A DNA stretch of 64,000 nucleotides. Origin: CAZEKB01 sp964512225. GTDB taxonomy: Bacteria; Myxococcota_A; UBA796; UBA9615. The notes under the pieces are model-generated. The model ran no database searches, was not told the DNA's origin, and was given only the letters and a program-made list of their open reading frames with translations. Location: assembly GCA_964512225.1 (NCBI GenBank), contig CAZEKB010000002.1, positions 1 through 64,000 on the forward strand. The letters run 5' to 3'. The position numbers and the translations under genes are program-made. Shown piece by piece: positions 17,058 through 25,934 of this stretch (within the stretch, counting starts at the first letter, position 1; each line of letters begins with the position of its first letter).

Positions 17058-17923
17058 GACGCTCCATCCTCGCGATCGTCGCCGTCCTCGCCGCGCTGTG
17101 GGCTCCCCCCGCGTCGGCCGACGGCACCCGCATCGCGGTCCTGTACTTCGAGAACCAGGGCAACCCCGAGCTCGAGATGCTGAAGCTCGGGCTCGCGCAG
17201 ATGCTGATCACCGACCTCGCCCCCCAGCCGGACCTGGAGGTGATCGAGCGCAGCCGACTCAACGAGATCCTGGGCGAGCTCGAGCTCCAGAAGACCGCCG
17301 TGGTCGACGCCGACTCGGCGGTGAAGGTGGGCAAGGTCCTGGGCGTCGAGTTCCTGATCCAGGGCTACTACCTGTACTTCGAGCCGGTGGACTCGCTCGT
17401 CGTGGGGGCCCAGATCGTGTCCGTGGAGACGGGCGCGGTGGTCGGCGGGTTCCGCACGCAGGGCAAGCAGTCGGAGTTCCTGGACCTCGAGGCGAAGCTC
17501 GTCGCGGGCCTGCTCCCCACGCTGCGGGGCACGAAGGGCGGGACGGAGTCCGAGTCCGGCGCGGCGCCCAAGGAAGAGAAGGGCGACGTGAAGGCCGCGC
17601 CCTCGGGCGGACTGCGCCGGGGCGGAGGCTCCGGAGGCGGGAGCCGGACGGCGACCGCGTCGGCACCCCCGGAGCCGGAGCCCTCGACGGTCGACGCGCC
17701 CGACGAAGGGGCCGGCGCCGACGAGCAGGCCATGGCCGAGGCGGTGGCCGACGACGACGCCGCGCCCGTCGACTCGCTCGGGGCCGCGCTCGCGTTCTCC
17801 GAGGGCCTCGACGCCCTCGACCGTCGGGACATCCCCCGGGCCCGCGAGGCCCTGCGCCGCGCGGTCGAGCTCGACCCGACCCTCGACGACGCCCGCACCG
17901 CCCTCGCGGAGATCACGCTCTGA
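17054..17923 (+). CDS. CsgG/FlgO-like domain protein, short paralogue
   Basis: Predicted 289 residues. GTG start in a GTGA overlap; signal peptide RRSILAIVAVLAALWAPPASA. The N-terminal 150 residues repeat the CsgG/FlgO-like pattern of the preceding protein (IAVLYFENQGNPELE, GLAQMLITDLAPQPDLEVIE, RSRLNEILGELELQKT, VGKVLGVEFLIQGYY, IVSVETGAVVGGFRTQGK). Then a Gly/Arg/Pro-rich low-complexity linker and a C-terminal TPR-like unit (LDALDRRDIPRAREALRRAV). The closeness of the two domains suggests a local duplication with different C-terminal extensions. Partnering with the CHAT protein encoded next is inferred from coupling. Confidence 0.83.
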   Translation: MRRSILAIVAVLAALWAPPASADGTRIAVLYFENQGNPELEMLKLGLAQMLITDLAPQPDLEVIERSRLNEILGELELQKTAVVDADSAVKVGKVLGVEFLIQGYYLYFEPVDSLVVGAQIVSVETGAVVGGFRTQGKQSEFLDLEAKLVAGLLPTLRGTKGGTESESGAAPKEEKGDVKAAPSGGLRRGGGSGGGSRTATASAPPEPEPSTVDAPDEGAGADEQAMAEAVADDDAAPVDSLGAALAFSEGLDALDRRDIPRAREALRRAVELDPTLDDARTALAEITL

Positions 17924-20541
17924 TCCGGCGCATCGCGACCGCCGGGGTCGTGATCGCGCTGCTCGCCGCGCCCGCCGGGGCCGACGACGGCGACCGGCTC
18001 GACCTCGGGCGTCGGCACGCCGCCGCGGGCGATCACGCCTCGGCCCTCGTATCCCTCAGCATGGCGCTGCGCGCGGCCCGCGCGGCCGACGACCACGCCC
18101 GCGAGGCCGACTGCCTGGCCGCCCTGGGCACCGTCCACCGGGCCTTGGGTCGCCACGCCGACGCGATCCGTCACTTCCAGGACGCGCTCGCCATCGACCG
18201 TCGCCTGGGCCGCGGCTCTCACGTGGGCGCGTCCCTGATCGAGCTCGGCACCGAGGCCTGGATGCTCGGCGACTTCCAGCGCGCTCGCAGGCGCCACCGG
18301 GAGGCCTTCAAGGCCTACCAGAAGGCCCGAGACCCCCTGGGCGCGGCGGCCGCGGCCGTCGACCTGGGCGTCGCCCTCGTCTCCTCGGGCGACCCCGCCG
18401 AGGCCCAGCCCGCCTTCGAGGCGGCGGTGGAGCTCTACGCGTCGGCCGGGGACCCCGTCGGCCTCGGGGACGCCCGCACGGGCCTCGGCTCGGCGCTGTC
18501 CAAGCAGGGCGAGTACGCCGCCGCGATCCGCGCCCACCGCGCGGCCATCGACGCGTACGAGGGCGTGGCCGACCCGGACGACGACGCCACCACCGGGCAC
18601 GGAGCCGCGCTGCACAACCTCGCCAACGTGTACGCGGAGCTCGGCGACCACGAGCGCGCGTTCGGGCTCTACCGGCGCTCCGGAGAGCTGCTCGAGGGGC
18701 GCCCCGACGCGTGGCGAGTGGGCGCCGCGATGGGGGCGCTGCACCTCGCCGCGGGGCGGGCGGACGACGCCGTGACCGTCCTCGAGGGCTCCCTGCGCGC
18801 CGCGGACCCGGCGGGCCGGCCCGGCCTCGCGCTCAACCTCGGGATCGCGCTGCGCGAGGCGGGCCGGGGGGCCGAGGCCGATCCCTTCTTCCGGACCGCC
18901 GAGGGCGCCGCGCAGGTGTCCGTGCGCAGCGCCGCGGAGCTCGCGCGCACCGAGGCGATGCTGGCGAGCGAGCCGGAGCAGGCGGCGAAGCGATACGGCC
19001 GCATCCTCGACGCCTACCACGCGGTCCGGGACGTCCGCTGGCGGGCGCTGCACGGCCGGGCGAAGGCGACCCGCGCCCTCGGGGGCGACCCCCTCCCCGA
19101 CCTGCGGGCCGCGATCGCCGACGTCGAGGAGGGCCGACGCTCGCTGGAGGACCTCGACGTCTGGGCCGCGCGACGCTGGGTGGCGGCCCGCGCCGACGTG
19201 TACCGCGACCTCATCGACGCCCTGCTGGCGGCGGGAGACGGGGCGAGCGCGCTGCTCTACAGCGAGCGCCTCCGGGTCGCCGAGATGACCCGCGGCGGCG
19301 GGGGCGACCCCGAGGAGCAGCGCCTGGCGGCCCTCGAGACCCGCAAGCGGCTGCTCGAGGACGCCCTCGTCGCCAGCACCGACGACGCCGAGCGCGCCGC
19401 CGCCCTGCAGGACCAGCTCGCCGAGGCCCGGGAAGCGTTCTCCCTGGCGGTGGACGAGCTGCGCACGACCCACGCCGACTTCGACCGCCTCGTGCGCGTG
19501 GATCCCACCGACATCGAGGCCTACCAGCGCGACCTCGGCGCGGACGAGGTCGTGTTGCAGCCGATCGTGCTGCCGGACCGCGTGGCGCTCCTCGTCTTCT
19601 CGTCGGGCCCCCTCGTCGTGCGGAACGTCGCCGTGGCGGAGGCCGAGCTGAGCAGCACGCTCGGCCGCGTGCTCAAGACGATGCAGAGCCGTCGCCTCAA
19701 GCGGCCGGAGAAGCTGATCGCGCGCCTCGACCAGCTCGGGGCGTGGCTGCTGGCCCCCGTCGCCGACGAGCTCCGGGGCAAGAAGACGGTGGTCGTCGCC
19801 GCCTCGGGGGTGCTGCGCTACCTGCCGTTCCAGATGCTCCGCCACGACGGGCGCTTCCTCGTACAGGACCACGACGTGGTGAACGTCACCAACGTGGGGA
19901 GCCTCAAGCGGCGAGACGACGAGGCCCTGCGGCTGGCGTCCCGGTCGCTGCTGGCCCTCGGCAACCCGGACGGCACGCTGCCCGCGGCCGACGCGGAGGT
20001 CGACGCGATCGGCGCCCTGTTCCCCGGGGGCGCGATCCTGCACGGAGCCGAGGCCTCCCTGGCGGCCCTGCGGGACGGCACCGAGGGGCGCCGCGTCGTG
20101 CACCTGGCGACGCACGGGGTGCTCGACGCGGGCACGCCCGAGGCCAGCTACATCGTCCTCGGGGGCGACGAGGGCCGCCTGCACTACACCGCGATCCCGG
20201 GCCTCTACAGCGCGCTCCGGGACGTGGGCCTCGTCGTGCTGTCGGCGTGCGAGTCGGCGGTGCCGGTGGCGCCCGAGGGAGGCGTCGAGGGCGGCGGCCT
20301 GGAGATCTCGGGGCTCGCCAACCAGTTCCGACGGGCGGGGGTCCCCCGGCTCGTCGCCTCGCTGTGGCAGGTCGGCGACGAGTCGACCAAGGAGCTGATG
20401 GTCGGCTTCTACCGGGGCCTGTCCGAGGGCCGGCGCCCGCCCGAGGCCCTCGCCGCCGCGCAGCGCTCCCTGCTCGCGAAGCCGGAGACGGGGCACCCCT
20501 TCCACTGGGCCCCGTTCATCCTGGTGGGTACGCCCCGCTGA
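17920..20541 (+). CDS. Exported TPR-CHAT domain protein (caspase-like protease)
   Basis: Predicted 873 residues from a CTG at 17920 that overlaps the previous stop as CTGA; this gives a full signal peptide (IRRIATAGVVIALLAAPAGA). The next in-frame candidate, GTG 17950, would drop its positive charges. Residues about 25-430 are TPR units (ADCLAALGTVHRALGRHADA, GASLIELGTEAWMLGDFQRA, ALHNLANVYAELGDHERAF), about 430-560 coiled helix, about 580-873 the CHAT domain. The catalytic pair is intact: His732 in VHLATHG and Cys777 in VLSACES, followed by the typical GLANQFRRAGVPRLVASLWQ and FYRGL. CHAT proteins are clan CD peptidases; a signal peptide makes this one extracytoplasmic. Substrate unknown. 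Confidence 0.88.
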   Translation: MIRRIATAGVVIALLAAPAGADDGDRLDLGRRHAAAGDHASALVSLSMALRAARAADDHAREADCLAALGTVHRALGRHADAIRHFQDALAIDRRLGRGSHVGASLIELGTEAWMLGDFQRARRRHREAFKAYQKARDPLGAAAAAVDLGVALVSSGDPAEAQPAFEAAVELYASAGDPVGLGDARTGLGSALSKQGEYAAAIRAHRAAIDAYEGVADPDDDATTGHGAALHNLANVYAELGDHERAFGLYRRSGELLEGRPDAWRVGAAMGALHLAAGRADDAVTVLEGSLRAADPAGRPGLALNLGIALREAGRGAEADPFFRTAEGAAQVSVRSAAELARTEAMLASEPEQAAKRYGRILDAYHAVRDVRWRALHGRAKATRALGGDPLPDLRAAIADVEEGRRSLEDLDVWAARRWVAARADVYRDLIDALLAAGDGASALLYSERLRVAEMTRGGGGDPEEQRLAALETRKRLLEDALVASTDDAERAAALQDQLAEAREAFSLAVDELRTTHADFDRLVRVDPTDIEAYQRDLGADEVVLQPIVLPDRVALLVFSSGPLVVRNVAVAEAELSSTLGRVLKTMQSRRLKRPEKLIARLDQLGAWLLAPVADELRGKKTVVVAASGVLRYLPFQMLRHDGRFLVQDHDVVNVTNVGSLKRRDDEALRLASRSLLALGNPDGTLPAADAEVDAIGALFPGGAILHGAEASLAALRDGTEGRRVVHLATHGVLDAGTPEASYIVLGGDEGRLHYTAIPGLYSALRDVGLVVLSACESAVPVAPEGGVEGGGLEISGLANQFRRAGVPRLVASLWQVGDESTKELMVGFYRGLSEGRRPPEALAAAQRSLLAKPETGHPFHWAPFILVGTPR

Positions 20542-20614
20542 CGCCCACGGGGTGCCCGTCGCCGCGCATGTGCCCTGATCCGGACAAGGCCATGACACCC
20601 CCGGGGGGCGTGAT

Positions 20615-20620
20615 TACTAT
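20615..20620 (+). promoter_or_regulatory. -10-like TACTAT close to a GTG start
   Basis: TACTAT ends 6 bases before the GTG at 20627 in an otherwise GC-rich 85-base gap; no Shine-Dalgarno is present. This suggests a leaderless transcript for the beta-propeller gene. Confidence 0.5.
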
Positions 20621-20626
20621 CCCGCC

Positions 20627-22174
20627 GTGCGCGACCCCGACTTGACCTCCTCTTCGCCCGCGGCCCACCGCGTCCTCACCCGAAACGGCCCCTCGGTCCT
20701 CTACACCGGCGAGGACGGCCACCTCTACACGACCGACGATCAAGGCCGCCACACCCGGCGCCTGAGCTGGAAGAACGAAGACTTCTCGATGATCCCCGGC
20801 ATGCCCGCGCTGCCGGGCTCGGCCGGCGGTCTCGAGGACGACTGGCACTTCGCGCACCCGACCCCCTCCCCCGACGGCACGCGCGTGGCCGCGTTCGGGC
20901 TGCTGCCCGCCACCGAGGAGGAGCTCGAGGAGCTCGAGGCGGACGACGAGTTCGAGACCGTCGAGGAGCTCGCCGAGGTCTTCGACGCGATCGAAGGCAT
21001 GGGCGACGACGAGGACTACGAGGAGCCGCTGTGGGTGCCCGCCGACGGCGACGAGGACGACGTCGCGGGCCCCGGCCTGCTGCCCGTCTCCCTGCCCGAA
21101 GGGGAGGTCGTGGCCGTCCCCGTGGGCGCGGTCGTGGAGCCGGAGGACCCCGAGGAGACGAGCTACTGGCCGGGCGCGCGCGTCTACGTCCTGCACCGGG
21201 ACGGCGTGCGCGTGTGGGAGGCCTGGGGGTTCGACGACGGCGGCCCGATCCACCTGGACTGGGCGCCCTCGGGGGAGCAGGTGCTCGTCCTGCACCAGAG
21301 CGGCGAGACCCTGGACCTGCGGCTCCTCGACCCCGGCGAGGAGGAGCCCAAGCTCATCGCGTCGGGGGCCCCGCTGTTCTGGGCCTGGCAGCCCGACGGG
21401 CCGCGGCTCGCCCTGCGCGTGGTCGAGCCCGGAGGCGGGGCCCCGACGCTCCGCATCGCCCGGCCGCTCGAGAACGACACGGTCCGCGTCGTGGACGAAG
21501 CGGGCTCCTTCTACGCGCCCGCCTGGCGCCCCGACGGCAGCTCGTTCGTATACGGCTCCGCGGGCGACCGGGAGGACCGCATCGTGCTCGCGGCCCCGGA
21601 CGGCCACGCCCTGTCCGAGCTCATCGGATACCCGGGCCGGGCGGCCTTCCTGTGGAGCCCCGACGGCCGCCGGCTCGCCGTCCCCATCTCCCCTGAGGGG
21701 ACCGGCGCGTTCCTGGCCCTCGAGGTCCTGGACATCGACCGCGGCACGTCCCGGACGATCTACGACCAGCCGTTCCTGGCGATGACCTGGCTGCCCGAGG
21801 ACCGGGGTTGGCTCGTCTGCGCCGCGGACTCGGACAGCGGCCGCCTCCGGTGGGTCCGGGTGGACGAAGCGGGCAGCGCGCGCCCCGTCGGGCCCGCCTT
21901 CTCGCCGTCCCAGGAGACGCTGGTCTCACTGCACTTCTTCGACCAGGTGACCCGGGGCCGCTCGTTCCTGTCGCCGGACGGCTCGAGCGTGGTGTGGGCG
22001 GGGCGGCCGTCCGATCCGGTGGTGAGCGCCACGTCCGCGCTCGCCGCCGACACCCGCGACGACGTCCCCCGCATCCTGCTCTCACCCCTGGACGGCGGCC
22101 CCACGATGGCGATCGGGACGGGCCGCTACGCCTGCTTCCCCAGCGGCCCGAATCCGGTCGGCGCCGCCTCCTGA
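20627..22174 (+). CDS. WD40/TolB-like beta-propeller protein
   Basis: Predicted 515 residues starting at GTG 20627, no signal peptide. PD40-type propeller strands repeat through it: PTPSPDGTRVAAFG, DWAPSGEQVLVLHQ, AWQPDGPRLALRV, AWRPDGSSFVYGSA, LWSPDGRRLAVPIS and FLSPDGSSVVWAG. A long acidic insert (about residues 85-160, rich in Glu/Asp) interrupts the first blades. The fold serves as a binding platform; no enzymatic motif is visible. It stands alone between the CHAT operon and korAB. Confidence 0.75.
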   Translation: MRDPDLTSSSPAAHRVLTRNGPSVLYTGEDGHLYTTDDQGRHTRRLSWKNEDFSMIPGMPALPGSAGGLEDDWHFAHPTPSPDGTRVAAFGLLPATEEELEELEADDEFETVEELAEVFDAIEGMGDDEDYEEPLWVPADGDEDDVAGPGLLPVSLPEGEVVAVPVGAVVEPEDPEETSYWPGARVYVLHRDGVRVWEAWGFDDGGPIHLDWAPSGEQVLVLHQSGETLDLRLLDPGEEEPKLIASGAPLFWAWQPDGPRLALRVVEPGGGAPTLRIARPLENDTVRVVDEAGSFYAPAWRPDGSSFVYGSAGDREDRIVLAAPDGHALSELIGYPGRAAFLWSPDGRRLAVPISPEGTGAFLALEVLDIDRGTSRTIYDQPFLAMTWLPEDRGWLVCAADSDSGRLRWVRVDEAGSARPVGPAFSPSQETLVSLHFFDQVTRGRSFLSPDGSSVVWAGRPSDPVVSATSALAADTRDDVPRILLSPLDGGPTMAIGTGRYACFPSGPNPVGAAS

Positions 22175-22214
22175 ATACCGGCTCATTTCGGGCGCCGGCG
22201 CCTCGATCCCCTGC

Positions 22215-22266
22215 TACGTTGCCGCCGTCGTCGCCCGACGGCACCCACCTTCGGCCTCCGAGGCCG
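22215..22266 (+). promoter_or_regulatory. Putative korA promoter and 5' leader hairpin
   Basis: TACGTT (22215-22220) is the only plausible -10 in the 108-base gap. Downstream, CGGCCTCCGAGGCCG (22252-22266) is a perfect 6-base inverted repeat with a 3-base loop ending just before the GGAGA Shine-Dalgarno of korA. It could tune translation or RNA stability; no known riboswitch is recognised. Confidence 0.35.
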
Positions 22267-22282
22267 CTCTTCGGAGAAGACT

Positions 22283-24148
22283 TTGAGCGTCACGACCCAG
22301 ACCCCGACCCCGTCGGCGCCCGTGGACCTCACCCGCGCGGTCATCCGCTTCGCCGGAGACTCCGGCGACGGCATCCAGCTGACCGGCGGCCAGTTCACGC
22401 GCACGACCGCGCTCGCGGGCAACGACATCGCCACGCTCCCCGACTACCCGGCCGAGATCCGGGCGCCCGCGGGCTCGCTGTTCGGCGTCTCGGGCTTCCA
22501 GCTGCAGTTCGGCGGCACGACCGTGCGGACGCCCGGGGACAAGCCCGACGTCCTCGTGGCCTTCAACCCCGCCGCCCTCGCCCGCAACATCGAGCTGATG
22601 GCCGCCGGGAACCTCGTCATCGTCAACAGCGCGTCGTTCAACAACCGGAACCTGCAAAAGGCGGGCTACGAGTCCAACCCCCTGGAGGACGGCACCCTCG
22701 AGCGGTACCAGCTCGTATCCGTCGACATGACGATGCTGACCCGGGAGGCGCTCAAGGAGTCGCCCCTGTCGTCGAAGGACAAGGGGCGCTGCAAGAACTT
22801 CTTCGCGCTCGGGATGGTGTACTGGCTGTACGATCGCGAGCTCGAGCCCACGCTCGAGTGGCTGACCGCGAAGTTCGGCAAGAAGCCCGAGGTGCTCGAC
22901 GCCAACGTCGCCGTGCTCAAGGCGGGCTTCTATTACGCCGAGACGGCCGAGGTCTTCCACTCCCAGTTCCGCGTGCCGTCGGCCGACATCAAGCCCGGCG
23001 TGTACCGCAACGTGACGGGCAACATGGCCCTCGCCCTCGGGTGCGTCGCGGGCGCGCGCAAGGCCGGGATCGACCTCTTCCTCGGCAGCTACCCCATCAC
23101 CCCCGCCTCGGACATCCTCCACCACCTGTCGAGCATGCGCGCCCACGGCGTGCGCACGCTGCAGGCCGAGGACGAGATCGCCGCCGCCTGCGCCGCGATC
23201 GGAGCCTCCTACGCCGGGCACCTGGGCATGTGCACCACGTCCGGCCCCGGCCTCGCGCTCAAGGGCGAGGCGATCGGCCTGGCGCTGATGACCGAGCTGC
23301 CCATGGTCATCGTCGACGTTCAGCGGGGCGGGCCCTCCACCGGGCTCCCCACGAAGGTCGAGCAGTCGGACCTGAACATCGCGCTGTTCGGGCGCAACGG
23401 CGAGTCGCCGCTGCCGATCCTCGCGGCCGCCACGCCCGCGGACTGCTTCAACATCGCGTTCGAGGCCGTGCGCTGGACGATCAAGTACCGCACGCCCGTG
23501 GTCGTGCTGAGCGACGCCTACCTCGCCAACGGCTCCGAGCCCTGGCTCATCCCCGACCCGGACGCGCTGCCCTCGATCGACCCGGACTTCGCCACCGAGC
23601 CGGACGGGTTCCTGCGGTATGCCCGGGACCCGGACACCCTGGCCGTCCCCTGGGCCCCCGCGGGCACGCCGGACATGGAGCACCGCATCGGCGGGCTGGA
23701 GAAGCAGGACGGCACGGGCAACGTCAGCTACGACCCGAAGAACCACCACAAGATGGGCGAGTACCGGCGGGACAAGGTCGACGGCATGATCCGCGAGATC
23801 CCGCCCACCCAGGTGGTCGGCGACGCCACCGGCGGGGACCTCCTGCTGGTCGGCTGGGGGTCGACGTACGGGTCGATCACCACCGCGGTCGAGCGGGCGC
23901 GAGCGAACGGCAAGAACGTCTCCGCCGTGCACCTCCGGCACCTGCACCCGCTGCCGCCGGACCTCGGCGACATCCTCGGGCGCTTCGACAAGGTCCTCGT
24001 CCCCGAGCTGAACCTCGGCCAGCTCGTGAACGTGCTGCGGGCGAAGTACCTGGTGGACGCGAAGTCCTACGCGAAGTGCGAGGGCCAGCCGATGGCGGTG
24101 ACCGAGCTGCTCGCGGCGATCGACGACACCCTGTACGGGGAGGCCTGA
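22283..24148 (+). CDS. korA: 2-oxoacid:acceptor (2-oxoglutarate:ferredoxin) oxidoreductase, fused gamma-alpha subunit
   Basis: Predicted 621 residues; TTG start preceded by GGAGA at 7-base spacing. The first ~200 residues are the gamma-type domain (IRFAGDSGDGIQLTGGQF, TLPDYPAEIRAPAGSLFGVSG), the rest the alpha subunit with the pyrimidine-binding PFOR domain (FLGSYPITPASDILHHL, LGMCTTSGPGLALKGEAIGL, QRGGPSTGLPTKVEQSD) and the PFOR II-like C-terminus (LHPLPPDLGDIL). This gamma-alpha fusion is typical of two-subunit KorAB enzymes that convert 2-oxoglutarate and CoA to succinyl-CoA while reducing ferredoxin. korB follows after 3 bases. Confidence 0.93.
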   Translation: MSVTTQTPTPSAPVDLTRAVIRFAGDSGDGIQLTGGQFTRTTALAGNDIATLPDYPAEIRAPAGSLFGVSGFQLQFGGTTVRTPGDKPDVLVAFNPAALARNIELMAAGNLVIVNSASFNNRNLQKAGYESNPLEDGTLERYQLVSVDMTMLTREALKESPLSSKDKGRCKNFFALGMVYWLYDRELEPTLEWLTAKFGKKPEVLDANVAVLKAGFYYAETAEVFHSQFRVPSADIKPGVYRNVTGNMALALGCVAGARKAGIDLFLGSYPITPASDILHHLSSMRAHGVRTLQAEDEIAAACAAIGASYAGHLGMCTTSGPGLALKGEAIGLALMTELPMVIVDVQRGGPSTGLPTKVEQSDLNIALFGRNGESPLPILAAATPADCFNIAFEAVRWTIKYRTPVVVLSDAYLANGSEPWLIPDPDALPSIDPDFATEPDGFLRYARDPDTLAVPWAPAGTPDMEHRIGGLEKQDGTGNVSYDPKNHHKMGEYRRDKVDGMIREIPPTQVVGDATGGDLLLVGWGSTYGSITTAVERARANGKNVSAVHLRHLHPLPPDLGDILGRFDKVLVPELNLGQLVNVLRAKYLVDAKSYAKCEGQPMAVTELLAAIDDTLYGEA

Positions 24149-24151
24149 ACC

Positions 24152-25177
24152 ATGAATCACCTTCCCGTCATCCAGCTGAAGCGCAAGGACCTGCAGAGCG
24201 ACCAGGAGGTGCGGTGGTGCCCGGGCTGCGGGGACTACGCGATCCTCAAGGCCGTGCAGTCGTCCCTGGCGAAGCTCGGCAAGCCGAAGCACGAGCTCGT
24301 CGTCATGTCCGGCATCGGGTGCGCGGCCCGCTTCCCGTACTACATGAACTGCTACGGGTTCCACACGATCCACGGCCGGTCCCCCGCCTTCGCCACCGCG
24401 GCCAAGATGGTCAACCCCGACCTCTCCCTGTTCGTGGTCGGCGGCGACGGCGACATGCTGTCCATCGGCGGCAACCACCTCATCCACGCGATGCGACGCA
24501 ACGTCGACATCACGATCCTGATCCTCAACAACCGCATCTACGGCCTGACCAAGGGCCAGTTCTCGCCCACGTCGGGCGTGGGCAAGCGTACGAAGTCGTC
24601 GCCGATGGGGTCGATCGATCGGGCGTTCGACCCGGTGGAGCTGGCCCTGGGCGCGGGGGCGACGTTCGTGGCGCGGTCCGTCGATCTGTGGAGCAAGCAC
24701 CTCGAAGACATCGTGGCCCAGGCCCACGCCCACAAGGGGGCCGCGCTGGTCGAGATCTTCCAGAACTGCATCATCTACAACGACGGCGCCTTCCAGGAGG
24801 ACGTGGCCAAGCAGGTGAAGCTGGACCGGACGGTCGAGCTTGCCCACGGCGAGCCGCTCGTCTTCGGCAAGGACCGGGACCGCGGCGTGCGCGTCGGGGC
24901 GGACTTCGTCCCCGAGGTGATCGAGTTCTCGGACGGCTTCACCGAAGCGGACTGCCTCGTATACGACGCGCACCGGGACAACCACGGCCTCGCGTCGCTC
25001 CTGGCGACGATGAAGAGCCCCGAGCATCCGGTGCCGGTCGGCGTGTTCCGCAAGGTCGAGGCGCCCGCCTACGAAGAGTCGATGAACGCCCAGATCGACG
25101 CCGCCCGCGCCCCCACCGGAGGCGCCGCCCCGAACCTGCACGACCTCTTCCACCAGGGCGACGTCTGGACCGCGTGA
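24152..25177 (+). CDS. korB: 2-oxoacid:acceptor (2-oxoglutarate:ferredoxin) oxidoreductase, beta subunit
   Basis: Predicted 341 residues. The thiamine-diphosphate-binding subunit of the same enzyme: cluster-proximal cysteines in VRWCPGCGDYAIL, GIGCAARFPYY, the TPP/Mg motif VVGGDGDMLSIGGNHLIHA...LNNRIYGLTKGQ, and PTSGVGKRTKSSPMG; a further Cys in FQNCIIYNDGAF. Length and order match two-subunit KorB. Substrate choice (2-oxoglutarate rather than pyruvate) is inferred from the overall KorAB-like pattern, not from a single residue. The ferredoxin-NADP reductase at 43.8 kb could be a redox partner. Confidence 0.93.
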   Translation: MNHLPVIQLKRKDLQSDQEVRWCPGCGDYAILKAVQSSLAKLGKPKHELVVMSGIGCAARFPYYMNCYGFHTIHGRSPAFATAAKMVNPDLSLFVVGGDGDMLSIGGNHLIHAMRRNVDITILILNNRIYGLTKGQFSPTSGVGKRTKSSPMGSIDRAFDPVELALGAGATFVARSVDLWSKHLEDIVAQAHAHKGAALVEIFQNCIIYNDGAFQEDVAKQVKLDRTVELAHGEPLVFGKDRDRGVRVGADFVPEVIEFSDGFTEADCLVYDAHRDNHGLASLLATMKSPEHPVPVGVFRKVEAPAYEESMNAQIDAARAPTGGAAPNLHDLFHQGDVWTA

Positions 25178-25211
25178 GCGGAGACGCCGCGAGGACCTCG
25201 AGCGCGCCGGA

Positions 25212-25934
25212 ATGACGCGGTTCCTCCTCCTCCAGGCCCGCAACCCGGGCGACGTGATGGCATCGCACGAGCGCGTGTGCTTCGCCGACGCGCTCGGCGT
25301 GCGGGCGGAGGAGGTCGCCATCCACGATCTGCTGCGGGGGACGCCGACCGAAGCGGAGCTCGCGGCCGTCGACATCCTCCTGGTGGGCGGGTCCGGCGAC
25401 TACGGCGTCCTCGACGACGCGCCCTTCATCCACCGGTTCATCGACTTCCTGTCGGACGTGGTGGTCGCGAGGTCGGTCCCCACGTTCGCCAGCTGCTTCG
25501 GCTTCCAGGCGCTCGTCGTCGCGGGCGGGGGCGAGGTGATCAGGGACCCGCTGCGCGCCGAGGTGGGGACCTTCGACATCCACCTCACGGAGGCGGGGGC
25601 CGCCGACCCGCTGCTCGGACCGCTGGCCCCGCGGTTCCCCGCGCAGCTCGGCCACAAGGACCGCGCGCGGAGGCTCCCCGGCAACCTCGTGCACCTCGCG
25701 GGCTCCGAGCGGGTCCCGTTCCAGGCGGTGCGCGTGCGCGACCTGCCGATCTTCGCCACCCAGTTCCACCCCGAGCTCGACGAGCGCGGGAACCGACACC
25801 GGTTCGAGGCCTACATGGGCGCGTACCAGGGCAGCGCCGCCGAGGAGGCCGAGGAGGTGCTGGACTCGCTCAAGCCGACGCCCGAGGCGACCGCGCTCCT
25901 CCCCCGCTTCGTGGAGCAGATCCTCAAGGGGTGA
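25212..25934 (+). CDS. Class I glutamine amidotransferase-like protein
   Basis: Predicted 240 residues, cytosolic. The class I GATase triad can be traced: nucleophile Cys in TFASCFGFQALVVAGGG, His and Glu in TQFHPELDERG. N-terminal LLLQARNPGDVMASHE and LLVGGSGDYGVL are typical of stand-alone 'type 1' amidotransferase proteins related to GMP synthase glutaminase; it lacks a synthetase partner. Target of the ammonia is unknown. It begins 34 bases after korB and its last 11 bases overlap the end of the opposite-strand sigma factor gene. Confidence 0.87.
   Translation: MTRFLLLQARNPGDVMASHERVCFADALGVRAEEVAIHDLLRGTPTEAELAAVDILLVGGSGDYGVLDDAPFIHRFIDFLSDVVVARSVPTFASCFGFQALVVAGGGEVIRDPLRAEVGTFDIHLTEAGAADPLLGPLAPRFPAQLGHKDRARRLPGNLVHLAGSERVPFQAVRVRDLPIFATQFHPELDERGNRHRFEAYMGAYQGSAAEEAEEVLDSLKPTPEATALLPRFVEQILKG

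Noticed and set aside
20542..20626. Small RNA or tmRNA in the gap after the CHAT gene
   Set aside because: The gap is 85 bases, with only a short C/G palindrome and a -10-like TACTAT for the next gene; no tRNA-like or tmRNA features.
22191..22202. GGCGCCGGCGCC palindrome as a terminator before korA
   Set aside because: It lacks a usable loop and a T-tract; such palindromes are expected in GC-rich DNA.
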